A stretch of 64,000 nucleotides of DNA from Morella rubra (GCA_003952965.2 CM025850.1:23371461-23435460); one strand, 5' to 3'; counted from the first letter of the stretch, positions 23,301-34,874 are shown. Notes: generated by a model not told the origin, from the sequence alone. Program-made: numbers and translations.

Positions 23301-23635
23301 TTAACTCAAGGGGAAGGAGTAGCTCGAGTTGTCGCCCCTCACTTGATTCCTAGCACGGAGGTTCAAGGACTAAGAATCTTTGATCGGGTGTGTAGTCATA
23401 ATTTTGAGAACTGGGCTGAATTGGTGGAGTGAGCTGCCGTAGTATTCAGAGGAAGTTTTATGACCGACAGAAGAAGCGTCCCCCTCAGCAAGGAAGTAGT
23501 TCTCGAAATCAGCCCAGGCCAAGAGGTTTGTAGTGGGACCAATGGAAGAACCAAGGGAATACTTTTCCATTTAAAGGTAATCAAGGAGCGACTTGACCCC
23601 ATTGTAAGAGGTTCCACCCTGGGCAAGAATGTCGT

Positions 23636-24289
23636 TTGGTAAACGGGACTTGCTTTCTATGTGGTCGTTCGGGCCACTATGCTTGGGACTGCCCTAGTAG
23701 GCAGAGTGGACCCCCTAGAATGCAGCCCCAAGTAACAGCAAGGAATAGCAAGGGAGCCACAAATCAAGGAAAGCAGCAACGAACTATTGCTCTAGCTCGA
23801 GTCTTTGCTCTGACGGCAGAGGAAGAAGAGGCAACTGGTACTGTGGTGTCAAGTACCTTTCTCTTGCCCCATGGATCTGTAACTGTTTTGTTTGATTTGG
23901 GTGCTACACATTCCTTTGTTTCTTATTATTGTGGCTTGTTGAATGGGGCAAAGATGGAATCCTTAGAACCGGTATTGGAGGTAGCCACTTCGGTAGGGGT
24001 GTCGAAGAGATGTGACCGGGTAGTTAAGGCCTTTCCCATGCCAATAGGAGAGGTGGTTATGCCGGTAGATTTGATTCTTTTGCATATGGTAGAGTTTGAT
24101 ATTATCCTCGGCATGGATTGGTTGGCCACATATCATGCTTCAGTTGATTGTTTTAATAAGGTGGTGACTTTTAGAATACCCGGTCGAGAGGAGTATAGAT
24201 ACAAGAGTGCTCGGAGAAAAGCAGTGCCTCGGGTTGATCAGCCTTACAGGCTCGAAAGTATATTCTGGGAGGTGCCCAAGGATTTTTAG
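23636..24289 (+). pseudogene. Zinc knuckle and aspartic protease of the Ty3 element
   Basis: The frame opens with CFLCGRSGHYAWDC, a CCHC nucleocapsid knuckle that packages RNA. Further on, VLFDLGATHSFVS is the protease active-site region, where the family consensus is D-S/T-G. Here the central residue is Leu, which should abolish catalysis. The flap and ILGMDWL motif of retroelement proteases follow. The entry is open for 217 codons, with the frame ending at 24289 just before the RT linker. Confidence 0.85.
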
Positions 24290-24297
24290 TCTCGGTT

Positions 24298-25568
24298 GTG
24301 GAAGTGAAAAAGGAAGAAAATGGAATTGACTCTATTCCTGTAGTAAAGGAATTTCCGGATGTATTTCCCGATGAGTTACCTGGTTTACCCTCGGAAAGGG
24401 AGATTCAATTTGAGATTGAGGTGATACCGGGAACAGCTCCAATTTCTAAAGTGCCGTATCGTATGGCGTCGACGGAGTTAAAAGAATTGAAGACCTAGCT
24501 GCAGGATCTTTTGGAGCGAGGTTTTATTAGACCCAGTGTATCACCGTGGGGAGCTCCGGTGTTGTTTGTAAAGAAGAAGGATGGAACTCTCAGGATGTGC
24601 ATTGACTATAGAGAACTGAATCAGGTGACAGTGAAGAATAAATACCCATTACCGCGTATTGATGATTTATTTGATCAATTAAAGGGAGCGGGAGTCTTTT
24701 CAAAGATAGATTTGCGGTCTGGGTATCATCAGTTAAGAATCAAGGCGGAAGATATCCCGAAGTCGGCCTTTAAGACTCGATATGGTCACTTTGAGTTTTT
24801 AGTGATGCCGTTTGGATTGACGAATGCACCTGCTGCTTTTATGGACTTGATGAATAGAGTGTTTCGGAGTTCTTAGATCGTTTTGTGGTGGTTTTTATTG
24901 ATGATATTTTGATTTATTCAAAGGACCGACTAGAGCACGAGAAGCATTTACGCTTGGTACTACAAAAATTGCGAGAAGAGCAATTGTATGCTAAATTATC
25001 TAAATGTGATTTTTGGTTGGAACAAGTGTCATTTTTGGGACACATTGTGTCAAGTCAAGGCATCTCAGTGGACCCAAGCAAGATAGAGGTAGTGATGAAT
25101 TGGCCGAGGCCGGTCAACGTTCACGAGATTCGCAGTTTCTTGGGACTAACGGGGTACTACAGGAGATTTGTAGAAGATTTTTCAAGCTAGCTACCCCGTT
25201 GACTGCCTTGACTAGGAAGGATGCAAAGTATGTATGGACTGAAGAATGTGAGAAGAGTTTTCAAGAGCTGAAGAAGAGATTGGTGACAGCACCAGTGTTG
25301 GCGTTGCCCACTGAGGGTGAAGATTTTGTGATTTTTAGTGACGCCTCTCGGAAAGGACTGGTTGTGTCTTGATGCAGAAGGATAGAGTTATTGCCTATGT
25401 ATCTCGGCAGTTGAATGTCATGAGGAGAACTACCCTACTCATGACTTGGAATTAGCGGCGGTAGCATTTGCTCTGAAGATATGAAGGCATTATCTGTATG
25501 GAGCAAAATGTGAGATATTCATAGATCACAAGAGCCTGAAGTATTTTTTCACTCAAAAGGAACTCAAC
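24298..25568 (+). pseudogene. Reverse transcriptase and RNase H of the Ty3 element
   Basis: The frame at 24298 holds the RT lead-in (FPDVFPDELPGLP...PYRMA) and stops at TAG 24496 (expected Gln). It resumes at 24499 with [39 protein letters not shown] and [10 protein letters not shown]. After a frameshift near 24865 comes the catalytic [11 protein letters not shown] (the YIDD/FIDD-type box). Further shifts near 25186 and 25365 break the connection into RNase H (FVIFSDASRKGL, then YVSRQLN). All expected RT motifs are present but spread over at least four frames. Confidence 0.9.
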
Positions 25569-27221
25569 ATGAGGCAGAGTAGGTGGTTGGAGTTGATCAA
25601 GGATTATGACTATTCCATTAATTATTATGCAGGAAAGGCTAATGTTGTTGAGGATGCTTTAAGCCAGAAGGTAGTAAGGAAAGAAATAAAGGATGATATG
25701 GAGAGGAATGATTTTGAACTTCTCTTACAAGAAGAAACGGCAAGGTTGGCCGCCCTATTGATCCAACCTGCCATCCTTGAAAGAATTAAGGAGAGTCAGC
25801 AACAAGACCCGTTTGTAAGGAGAATAGTGGTAGAGTTGGAATCAGGCACGAAGGACAATTTTGTACTATCTAGAGATGGGACCCTTTATTTTCAGCGGTG
25901 TTTGGTAGTGCTTGAGGATAAGGGAATTCGAGAAAGTCTTTTGGGAGAAGCTCACAAGTCGATGTTTGCTGTTCATCCGGGTAGTACGAAGATGTATCGG
26001 GATCTTAAGGAGAAATTTTGGTGGAACGGAATGAAGAAGGATATTGCTGAATATGTGAGTTGTTGTCTGACATGTCAGCAAGTTAAGGCAGAACATCAGA
26101 CACCTGCTGGATTATTGCAGCCTTTGGAGATACCCGTTTGGAAGTGGGATGAAATAACGATGGATTTGGTGACGTGACTACCAAAAGCACCAACGGGATT
26201 AGATGTTGTTTGGGTAATTGTGGATTGCTTAATAAAATCGGCTAATTTCATTCCAATCAAAGTTAATTACTCAGCGGAGAAGTTGGCAGAGTTGTACATG
26301 CAGGAAATAGTTCGATTACATGAGATTCCTAGTTCCATAGTGTCGGACAGAGATACCCGCTTTACTTCCCGCGTTTAGGAAGGTTTTCAGAAGGCAATGG
26401 ATACTCAGTTGAAATTCAGTACGGCTTTCCACCCTCAGACTGATGGACAGTTGGAGAGGACGACTCAGATACATGAGGACATGTTTAGAGCTTGTGTACT
26501 GGATTTCAAGGGCCATTGGAGTTTTTATTTGCCATTGGTGGAGTTCACCTACAACAATGCTTATCAATCTAGTATTGGTATGGCCCCTTATGAGGCTTTG
26601 TACGGGCGTAAGTGCAGATCGTCACTTTATTGGGATGAGATTGGAAAACAGCAACTGCTAGGTCTCAATATTGTACAGAAGACTTGTGAGAAAATTGGGA
26701 TTATTAGGGAACAGCTTAAAGCTGCCCAGAGTAGGAAAAAGAGTTATGCGGATGTCAGACGGCGTGCTTTGGAGTTTCAGGTAGGCAATAAGGTATTTCT
26801 CAAGGTGTCACCCGTGAAGGGAATTAAACGATTTGGAAAGAAAGGGAAGTTAAGTCCTCGTTTTGTGGGGCCCTACGAGATTTTAAGCTAAGTGGGGCCA
26901 GTAGTATATCAGTTGGCACTTCCACCGGAATGGGAAGGGATGCATGACGTTTTTCATGTATCTATGCTAAGAAAATATGTGGCAGGCCCCTCTCATATGT
27001 TGGACTATGCATCGTTAAGTATGGGGGAGAATTTGTCATATATAGAGCAACTAGTGCAAATTATGGACCGAAAAGAGCAGATATTGCCCAATAAAAAGAT
27101 TTCGCTGGTGAAGGTACTTTGGAGGAGCCAGGAAGTAGAAGAGGCATCTTGGGAGTTAGAATCTGAAATGCATGAGAAGTGTCCTTATCTATTCATTGAC
27201 TTAGGTTATGCTTTTGCTTGA
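25569..27221 (+). pseudogene. RNase H end, integrase and chromodomain of the Ty3 element
   Basis: RNase H ends with [15 protein letters not shown]. The integrase zinc finger ([11 protein letters not shown]...[11 protein letters not shown]) follows. The DDE core shows VDCLIKSANF, SDRDTRF and HPQTDGQLERT. In most relatives the first is VDRLTKSAHF. Nonsense codons lie at 26176, about 26378 and about 26889. The C-terminal part has VFHVSMLRKY, then DRKEQILPNKKISLVKVLW and WELESEMHEKCPYLF. The latter is a chromodomain of the Tekay/Del type, thought to direct integration to heterochromatin. Confidence 0.9.
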
Positions 27222-27648
27222 ATTGAGTTGTTCAGTGGTATTTAGTTTTGAAAGAAAATTCAAGCTGTTGAGATTTTAGTGATCTTGATACCTGCCTGTA
27301 CTTATCTAGCAGATGGAGAACCAAATGAGCAAGAGGGAGAGTTCGGTGAAGAAGGGGAAATACCTGGAGCCCAAACCTAGGCAAGTCTGGGCAACCCGGA
27401 GCATGCCCGAGGGATGTTACCAGTACTCGGGCACTGTGAAGAAAACCAAGCTGGAGAAATGTAATGAAGAAGAATCTGACCCCAATGAAAGATCAAGAAG
27501 AAGAAACGGAGAAGACCAACCCCAAAACCAAGAAGGACTTGGCCGAGAAAAAGCTAGCCTAGTAATTATATATATTTTGTTGCTTTAAAAGACTTTGAAA
27601 ACTTCGTAACTTTTGAACTCACACAATTCCGAGGACGGAATTGTTCTT

Positions 27649-27661
27649 AAGAGGGGGAGAA
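27649..27661 (+). other. Polypurine tract
   Basis: AAGAGGGGGAGAA sits directly before the 3' LTR start TGTAACACCCC, as needed to prime plus-strand synthesis. Confidence 0.85.
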
Positions 27662-30347
27662 TGTAACACCCCTCTCTTGTTTATTCCACCTGTTTAATAT
27701 AGCTGTTTAATATAGTGTTTATGTAAAAGATATAAGTTATAATAGATGTGCTCATGTGAAATATTTTTTTTCCTTACGCTTACATTTATAGGGGTAATTG
27801 GGCGGGCAAGACATAGGGTATGACAAGACAGGCCAGGAGTGCCTAGGGAAAATCCTGGAAAGATCTCGGGGTAACTGGGAGTTAAAGTCTAGGGGTGATT
27901 GGGAGCTAAATTCCCGGGATGGCAGAGAGCAGCACTCCTGGGTTGGGCTGGGCAAACCGGGTTTGGAGTCGGGTTTGCCAATGCCCAACCCTAAACCTGA
28001 AGGGTTCGGGGTAAATTTTTTTGACCCAAACCCGAACCGAAAGTGATGGAATCCTGACCTGGACCCATAGGCTCGGGTTTGGGTTCGGCTTAAAAGGTCT
28101 AAAAGATGTGACCCAGAACTGTTTGGGCTTTCAGGCCCAAAAACGTTCTGTGGCTATCACTTTTTAGGCCCAGGATGCCCTGTGTCATATTTTTTCTGCC
28201 CAGGATCACGCTCCCTTCATATATGCATTCAATTGTCCATGCATTCGGAGAGAGAGGAGAGGCCAGAAATTTGAGAGAGAGAGTGAGGCGTGACCTAGGG
28301 CAGAGCAGAAAGAGGAGAGCCGGGGTAGCAGAGAGAGAGGAGAGGCCAGAAATTGAGAGAGGAGAGCTAGGGCAGCGCCGTAGCAGAGAGACGGAGAGAG
28401 AGTGAGGCGTAACCTAGGGCAGGCCAGAGAGAAGGAGAGAGACGAGAGCTAAGGCAGCAGAGACACATAGAGAGTGAGAGAGATTAAGATATGGCTGCTA
28501 GAGAGGAGTGGCCGAGTGGGGCGTGAAGTGAGAGGCCAGAGAGAGAGAAAGGGGGGGAACGCAAGGGTTAGGACTTAGGTTATTTACCCTTAGCGAAACG
28601 CACCCATTTCGCTAAGGGTAGAAATGTAAAAAAAAAATTTTATTTTATTCGGGTCTGGTACGGTTGCATATCGGGTATGCTACAAACCCCAAACTTGGAC
28701 CCAAAAACCGGTTTTTTCTTAATATAAAATCCGAACCCGTATAAACCCGTCCTCATCGAGTCGGATCGGGCCGAAAATGGGTCGGGTCACGGGTTTTTTC
28801 CCAGCCCTACTCCCGGGTGAGTTGAACATAGCAGTTCTCGGGAGTTTTGAGACCCGAGCAGTTCTCGAGAGTTTAGGACCAGAGCAGTTCTCAAGAGTTT
28901 TGAGACCCGAGCAGGTCTAGGATGTTTTGAGACTTGGATCCCTGGTGTACAGTGCCGTGTATAGCTGGGATTCCTGGGAACAGGCTTGTAGGGGAGCTAC
29001 CCTGATATATTGCCCGGGATGTCTGGGATAAATACCTGGGGTTTTTGGTCAAATGCCCTATATGGTGGGGCTTACCATGTGCGGGATGACTGAGCCCTGT
29101 ATGCCTGGGCTTACTTTTTATGTTACTTTTTTTTCCACGTGCCTTAACCGTATGGTGTGCATTAAATGCACTCTTATTATGTTTTATCTGGTCACTTAGA
29201 TGGAGCTTTGTCATTAGCACACATTTTAATTTACTGCTTGTGAATAGATATGTGAGATATGGAGAGATTAGGTGGCTGCTTATGAATGAGTCCGACATGA
29301 TTTGCAAAATCACTTTCTAGACCTAGCTTAAGGTGCGTAGACTGGCCAGGGGGAATTCACCGTTAGTTAGGTTTTTTTCTGCTTATGTTGTCAATAAAAA
29401 GAATAGAGAACTTACTCGACTAAAACCGATAGCGACATAGGAGAAAACCATTTGACCGAAAGAAAAAGGGAGGGAGAGTGATGTGAAAAACCTTGTGACC
29501 AAAGGAAAGGCCGTCCGAAGGAGAAAAGGAAGGAGAGACAGAAAGAAAAAAGGGAAGAGACCACGAGAAAGTGATAGAAAGAGAGGTAGTTCGGCCTGCA
29601 CCCTTTCTTTCCCCTTAGCTTTTGTCTTTTCTTTTCCTAATTTAGTGTCTTGCTGTTTAGGTGTTTTTATCATTCAAGGAAGCAGTACAATCAAGACTAA
29701 GGTAAGGGTGTAGAGTTTTGTCCTAAACAGGGTGTTGGGGTGTTCGATTATGGATAAAGTGATTGCATCTCATGAACTGGAAATTGTAAAAAAGCTTTTT
29801 ATATGTGTTAAAAGGAAGGAAAGATGGAACGCAGTGGCCTAAGATATGCACGTGTGACTTTTTTCATGTGTTGAAAAAAGGAAAGCAAGTTGTACTCTCA
29901 TGTTTTTCGGTTTTGTACTGAAATCAAAATAAACAAAAACATGCAAAGGACTTATCAAGCCATGATGAGCCCGGGGAGGTCTTTTCTGTTCGAATAGTTA
30001 AATGCAGGGGGAAGTAATGCCGAATGTACTCACCTAGCCGGGCCCTAGGATCCTTGAACTTCTTCTAGGATAGCCGATCCTTAGTGGATTTAGCGAAAAA
30101 CTAACCAAGCCGCATAAGTTGTTGGACTTGCCTATTACATCATGTTGTGCTTATAATGTCAGTTCTGATGATTTAAATATTTGCTGTTTTTCATATCTTC
30201 ATATCTAAGGCTTATTGTGATTATATTTTTCAGGTATGATGACCTAACTCATGAGATCCAAGGATTATAGCATATGAAATAGACAAATTAAATCTTTTAG
30301 TGTAAAACCCTTGCTGTCCAAAACGTCCCCATGAAATCCTTGGAATA
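27662..30347 (+). repeat. 3' LTR of the Ty3 element, truncated
   Basis: It follows the 5' LTR closely from TGTAACACCCCTCTC to about the equivalent of 21620 (ATCCTTGGAAT). It is then cut by a new LTR starting TGTAACACCCCTCTCTTATT at 30348. About 800 bp of the right end are therefore missing. A hAT-like insertion occupies 27944-28810. Confidence 0.85.
27944..28810. mobile_element. hAT-like non-autonomous insertion in the 3' LTR
   Basis: The 5' LTR lacks this segment, so its limits are visible. The left end TGGGCTGGGCAAAC and the reverse complement of the right end TAGGGCTGGGAAAAAAC form imperfect inverted repeats. The flanks TCCTGGGT (27936-27943) and TCCCGGGT (28811-28818) are an 8-bp duplication with one mismatch. 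The interior has GGGTTCGG/CCCGAACC subterminal repeats and a GAGAGA-rich centre (28250-28550). There is no transposase. Confidence 0.8.
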
Positions 30348-31249
30348 TGTAACACCCCTCTCTTATTTACTCGTTTATTAATTGTGCTATGTATATGTTT
30401 TGACTCGTGTTTGACTCCCTTATATAATATAGTTTTTTATATATATATATGTTATAATAGTTGCAGTTGTGCCCATTTTTTTTTTTTTTTTTTTTTACTT
30501 TTAATAGGGTCTGGCAAGGCAAGTGTTTAAGCCCGGGGTTAATGAGGTAAGCCCGAGGTCAATTAGTAGGCCTAGGAGGGAAAGGAAACATCCCCGGGGC
30601 TCAGCAGGGACCGGGGGAACATTTCCGGGGTACTTGAGTTAAGGGCCGGGGTTACCGAGTGGAAACACCTGGAGGCACTGAGTAGAAAGCCCCCAGGGAG
30701 GAAGGGAGACAGTCCCGGCTTATCGAGTGCAGCATGCTCGGGAACTGAGACACCTGAGTATTACTTAGGAGGTTGACGACCCGAGCACTACTTGGGAGGA
30801 TGACGACCCGAGCACAGACCCGAGCCCTACTCGGGAGACCTGGACCCAGGAGTTTTGTTAGCCTATGCTCGGGGCTTGTTTTTAGTCATGTGCGGGTTGG
30901 CGTCCTGTAGACCCAACTTTTTTGTTAATGTTTGCTTTTATGTTTCTTAACTATGTGGTGGGCATTTAGGTGTTTTAATCTTTCAAGAAAGCAGTACAAC
31001 AAGTTAAGGTAAGGGTGTATAGTTTGTCTTACATAGAGGTATTGGGAATGTTCGATTGTGCCTAAAACATGTGACTTTTTGTCTTGTCATGAGATGGGAA
31101 AAGACAAGTAACCCATTTTTATTTTTGTGTTGGATCTAAACCAAAGAAAAATATGCGAAGGCTTATAAGAGAAAGGGCTAAAAGATGTTGGGGGACTACC
31201 TGGGGCCAGACTTGACTTTTGAACAAAAGGTTTTATTTTTATATGGGCA

Positions 31250-31790
31250 AACTTTGTTTTTATATGTCCAGGAAATGCTCTTTATTTACATGCTCGGGGA
31301 AGCTATTTTTTTTTTTGAAAGGCTTCGTTTTACATGCCTGGGAATGACTTATTTTTCCAAGAAAATGTTTTGCATGCTCGGAAAAAAATTTTGTTTTAAT
31401 ACCGAAATGAGTTTAAAAAAAATGCCTGGCGTGACTGTTTTGTTTTACTTTTGCCCAGGAAGTTTTCAAGAAACAAAATGCCAGGGAGATTTTATATGAC
31501 TGGGAAATTTTACAATCATGTCCAGGGGGAAAGTTTTATATAATGCTCGGGGACCTCTTTTTTACAAAAATGCCCGGGGGGAGAGGTTTATATAATGCCC
31601 GGGGACCTCTTTTTACTAAAACTACCCTGGGAGCCTTTTATGAAACGTGCCCGAGGAGCCTTTGCTATCTACCCGGGAAGTTTTAACAAGCATGCCTGGG
31701 AAGCCTTTTTTTTTAAGACACATGAAGTGTTTTTTTTTTGTGATGCCCGAGAAGTTTTTAAATGAAAATGCCCGGGGAGGATTTTCTTTT
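31250..31790 (+). repeat. Degenerate ATGCCCGGGGA-type tandem array in the LTR
   Basis: ATGCCCGGGG/ATGCTCGGGG plus a T-rich tail repeats about every 30-45 bp, more than ten times. The equivalent array is in the solo LTR at 46020-46320 on the minus strand. Confidence 0.8.
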
Positions 31791-32591
31791 GAAACTAGTC
31801 AGGAGCCCTAAAACCCTTTCTTTTAAATACAGCCAGTCCTTATTGGGTTTAGCAATAAAATAAAAATAACTTAATTGTATAAGTTGTTGGACTTGCCTAT
31901 TAACAGCATGTGGTACGTGTTAGGTTGCATGAATATCATGAAATGAAAACTTAAGCCTTTTCACGGAAGCTTAGACCTGGTCATTATGGATTAAGAAAAG
32001 TTACTGTGAATTTAGGTTGTTTTATTTTATATGAATTTTATATGACAATTGGTCCATGAAATCTATTGCTCATTTTGAGTTAAGTGATTGTTAATAAAGC
32101 ATATGATACATGTTGCATCATCCTATCATGAGTCATGTCATGGGTGTGGGAAATCTAATAACGAAATGACAGAAATGGAAATGAAACTCATACCCAGAGG
32201 TGGTCCGATGACAGGGTGACGGTACCGATCACAATGGGATAGTGCAAGCCACCACTGAAAGGATAGTGGTTGGTATCCCTGGCGTGAAACAATATACGCT
32301 TGACAGGGTCCTGGTGCCAGGGCACGGGACAGTCCCAGAGGAGAGGAGGGACGCACAACCCTGACTCTGGGGGTTAAACAGAGCGATAAAGGACACCTCT
32401 GAGACAGAAAGAAAGAAAGAAAGAAAGAAAGTGAAAGGACAGGGAAACAGATGCATCATCCTTGCATTGCATCGAGCATACACTGTTATCTTGTTATGGT
32501 TATCAATGCTTAGCTTTATTATTGTCATGCTGCTGCTCATAACATGTTCCCTTTTCCCCCCTTACTGAGTCAATAGGACTCACCCCTTTAT

Positions 32592-32928
32592 TTGTTTAAT
32601 TTTCTTGTATGTACCGCTCTGGCTGTGGACATGGACGTATCAGATGTTAACTTTATGAGCGAGGAGTTTTGGATGTTGACCCTACATTTAGTGATGACGT
32701 TTTGGACGTATGTCACTGAGTCATTCGAGGTTTTCGTAGGATACGAGCCCCAGTGGTATCTTAAAGAGCCTCTAACCATCCCAGATTCCTTAATTGAAGA
32801 TTTGAACTAGCAGATTTTGACCCATCCTTTTATATGACGTCCCTCCTCCACCGGTGCCCCCGGTAGAGGGTATCAGGGAAACTGAATTATTAGACCTAAC
32901 CTCCGACACTGAGTCAAGGGTTGATTAG
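32592..32928 (+). pseudogene. LTR-embedded reading frame with a DLTSD C-terminus
   Basis: The frame from 32592 encodes an acidic-aromatic stretch including TYVTESFEVFVGYEPQWYL and stops at TAG 32808. After a shift, a frame ending at TAG 32926 continues with PPPPVPPVEG and closes as ELLDLTSDTESRVD. The solo LTR at 44416-47585 carries the same protein-like order on the minus strand, closing as NEIIDLTSDTESEMD. An I/L-I/L-D-L-T-S-D core with acidic flank resembles a SUMO-interacting motif (family knowledge). I know of no named LTR protein like it. Both copies are broken. Confidence 0.5.
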
Positions 32929-33391
32929 ATATCCATCGTTATCGTTTGTTTTTGGGTAATGATTGTACAGTCTGTTGTAGTCTGTCTTATAAGACAGAAA
33001 GCTGTAGTCAGCTTCCACTTTTGTATTTACTTTCTCTTACCGTTGTATCCTCGTGAAGGATTTTGTTGATACTAGTGGAAAGATTTCCTACTTATATTTT
33101 TGAGATTTTCCCCTTATCTTGTTTCGTCCATAAGCCATAAGTTGTCCTAATTTTTACCTTATTACCAGATTGTTTAAAAATAAATATATATTTTTATAAG
33201 CCCACCTGGTATTTTATTGTCCGACTACACTATTCTTTTGTACTTCTCTCTTTTCCCTAAAACATTTCGCTAAGGTTTTTCAAAGTCAGTTATCAGTTTT
33301 GATAAGATTTATTCGTGTAGTAATCCCCGCTTGTGTGCATTCTATTACTATAAGAGAGCCTAGGGGGTAAGCACTAGCATTGGGCGTGACA

Positions 33392-34870
33392 TTAGTAATA
33401 TTTATGTTAAATGTTTTGACAAAATATTATGGAGCACGAATTATACTCTCTAATTTTAGAACAAATCAAATCAAAACAAGTCAAGAAAGTATTAACAAGC
33501 ATTATCCCATAGGAATCATTAATATATTAGAATGTTGTTTTGGGGACGAAGATATAGTGACGGCTTTTTTGGGATCGATTTTGAATTTTTGAGACGGAAA
33601 ATTTTCTATCCCATAAAAACAGTTTTATTGTAGTGGAATTATCAGAGGGTAATTGGAGAGAAAAAGGTTCTAATTTACCCTTTTTTTTTTTTCCTCTTTC
33701 TCTAGCTTGACTTGAAATTAGTTCGATTCCAAAGGAAATCTGTTTCTTACAAGTTTTGTTTTTCAATTTTTGAGGCAGCACTACCGTCATTTAGGGTGAA
33801 GTCGGAGAAGAAGTCTTCCTAAAGCAGGGGCCTCGCCTGGTACGCAGAAATAGACATAATATTCGTTGACATTAAAGTCAATAGCATCATGAGCTTAATT
33901 AGAGAAAACACAATAACAAAAAAAAAAAAACACGTTAAGGCCACAGGATGACCCACAAATTCCAGTATTTTCATTTCCATTGCTTTATTTTTTAAATAAA
34001 AAAAATATGGTAGAATTTTCACCAAAATATATATTATTTCTCAATTTCGTGAAAATCTGAGTTTTTAAAATTCAAGACTCCATGCACCCTATGTTTTCAA
34101 CTATTTGTTATTTAAAAAAAATGTGAGGCGACTCTCTAATGCCATGTGTCTTTCATATGTTAAATTACAGAACAGAAAAATAAACGTTAAAAACACGTGT
34201 AAAAGGAGATTTTTAAAAAAACTAGTAAACATTTATCTTTATTTTGACACAATTTTGAAAAATTCATTGAACTTTAAAAGCAATCTTAAAATTTACTAAG
34301 TTGAGGCCGTTAATGAAATTTTTTTACCCAGTCACAACTTACAATGTGTTATAAAAATTAAAAATGCAAAAAAGTTATAAACTAAATTCGAAAAAATTCT
34401 AGAAGAATTTTTTCTTATGACACATGGCATGTTGTGAATCGGGTTAAACAATTTCCATTAAATCACCTTAACAAATTTGGGCGAATGATCTATTGTACTT
34501 AACGGTCAAAGTTTAGGGAGTTTTAAGATTTTTTTTTTCAAATTCAGTGAGTTTTTTAAAATCCTGTCAAAACTCAGTAAATAAATATAAATATAAAATA
34601 AAAATAAAACTAAGACAAGAAAAGAAAAGAATTACATAGCAAAAAAAGCCAAAAGAAACAAAATCTACTAAAGAAAAGAGAGGCACGACAGTTATTTTTA
34701 TTAGGCGTCTTTACATCTGGCCTTCCATGTGATGACTTTTGAATAGAATCCGTCACATTTCTAATTAAAAGAAATTAAAAATCCCGCTTGAGTTTTTTAA
34801 AATTTTAAAAATATGACTAATTTTCTAGAATTGAAAATTTACTGCCTATGTTTATACCAAACTTAGACTT
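33392..34870. other. AT-rich intergenic DNA
   Basis: No LINE or Ty3 sequence resumes here. A TTATTGTAGTGG motif near 33626 resembles a CACTA right end without a partner. Otherwise there is nothing recognisable. Confidence 0.45.
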
Positions 34871-34874
34871 CGAA

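Larger units (their letters stand above)
22418..27661 (+). mobile_element. Ty3/gypsy chromovirus internal region (Tekay-like), gag-pol decayed
   Basis: In order: PBS, gag, zinc knuckle, protease, reverse transcriptase, RNase H, integrase, chromodomain, a short extra open frame (27313-27588) with no recognised domain, and a polypurine tract. The protease-RT-RH-INT order is that of Ty3/gypsy. The C-terminal chromodomain places it among chromoviruses, most like the Tekay/Del clade. Reading is interrupted by stops (24496, 26176, about 26378, about 26889) and frameshifts (about 24865, 25186, 25365), so it cannot move on its own. Confidence 0.9.
30348..33391 (+). repeat. Second, related LTR abutting the truncated 3' LTR
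   Basis: It starts TGTAACACCCC and ends GGGCGTGACA, the termini also found in the solo LTR at 44416-47585. Shared landmarks include CATACCCAGAGGTGGTCC, GACAGGGTGACGGTACCGAT and GAGTCAATAGGACTCACC. The five bases before it (GAATA) and after it (TTAGT) do not match, and the rest of the older 3' LTR does not resume after it. No primer binding site or coding region follows. It contains an AGAA microsatellite (32405-32430), a degenerate GCCCGGGGA array (31250-31790) and a decayed reading frame (32592-32928). Confidence 0.8.

Noticed and set aside
31185..31499. 104-codon frame in the second LTR
   Set aside because: It is produced by the ATGCCCGGGG/T-rich tandem array and has no counterpart kept open in the solo LTR.
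32405..32430. AGAA repeat considered as a polypurine tract
   Set aside because: It lies inside the LTR, matches the TTTC run in the solo LTR and is not followed by an LTR start.
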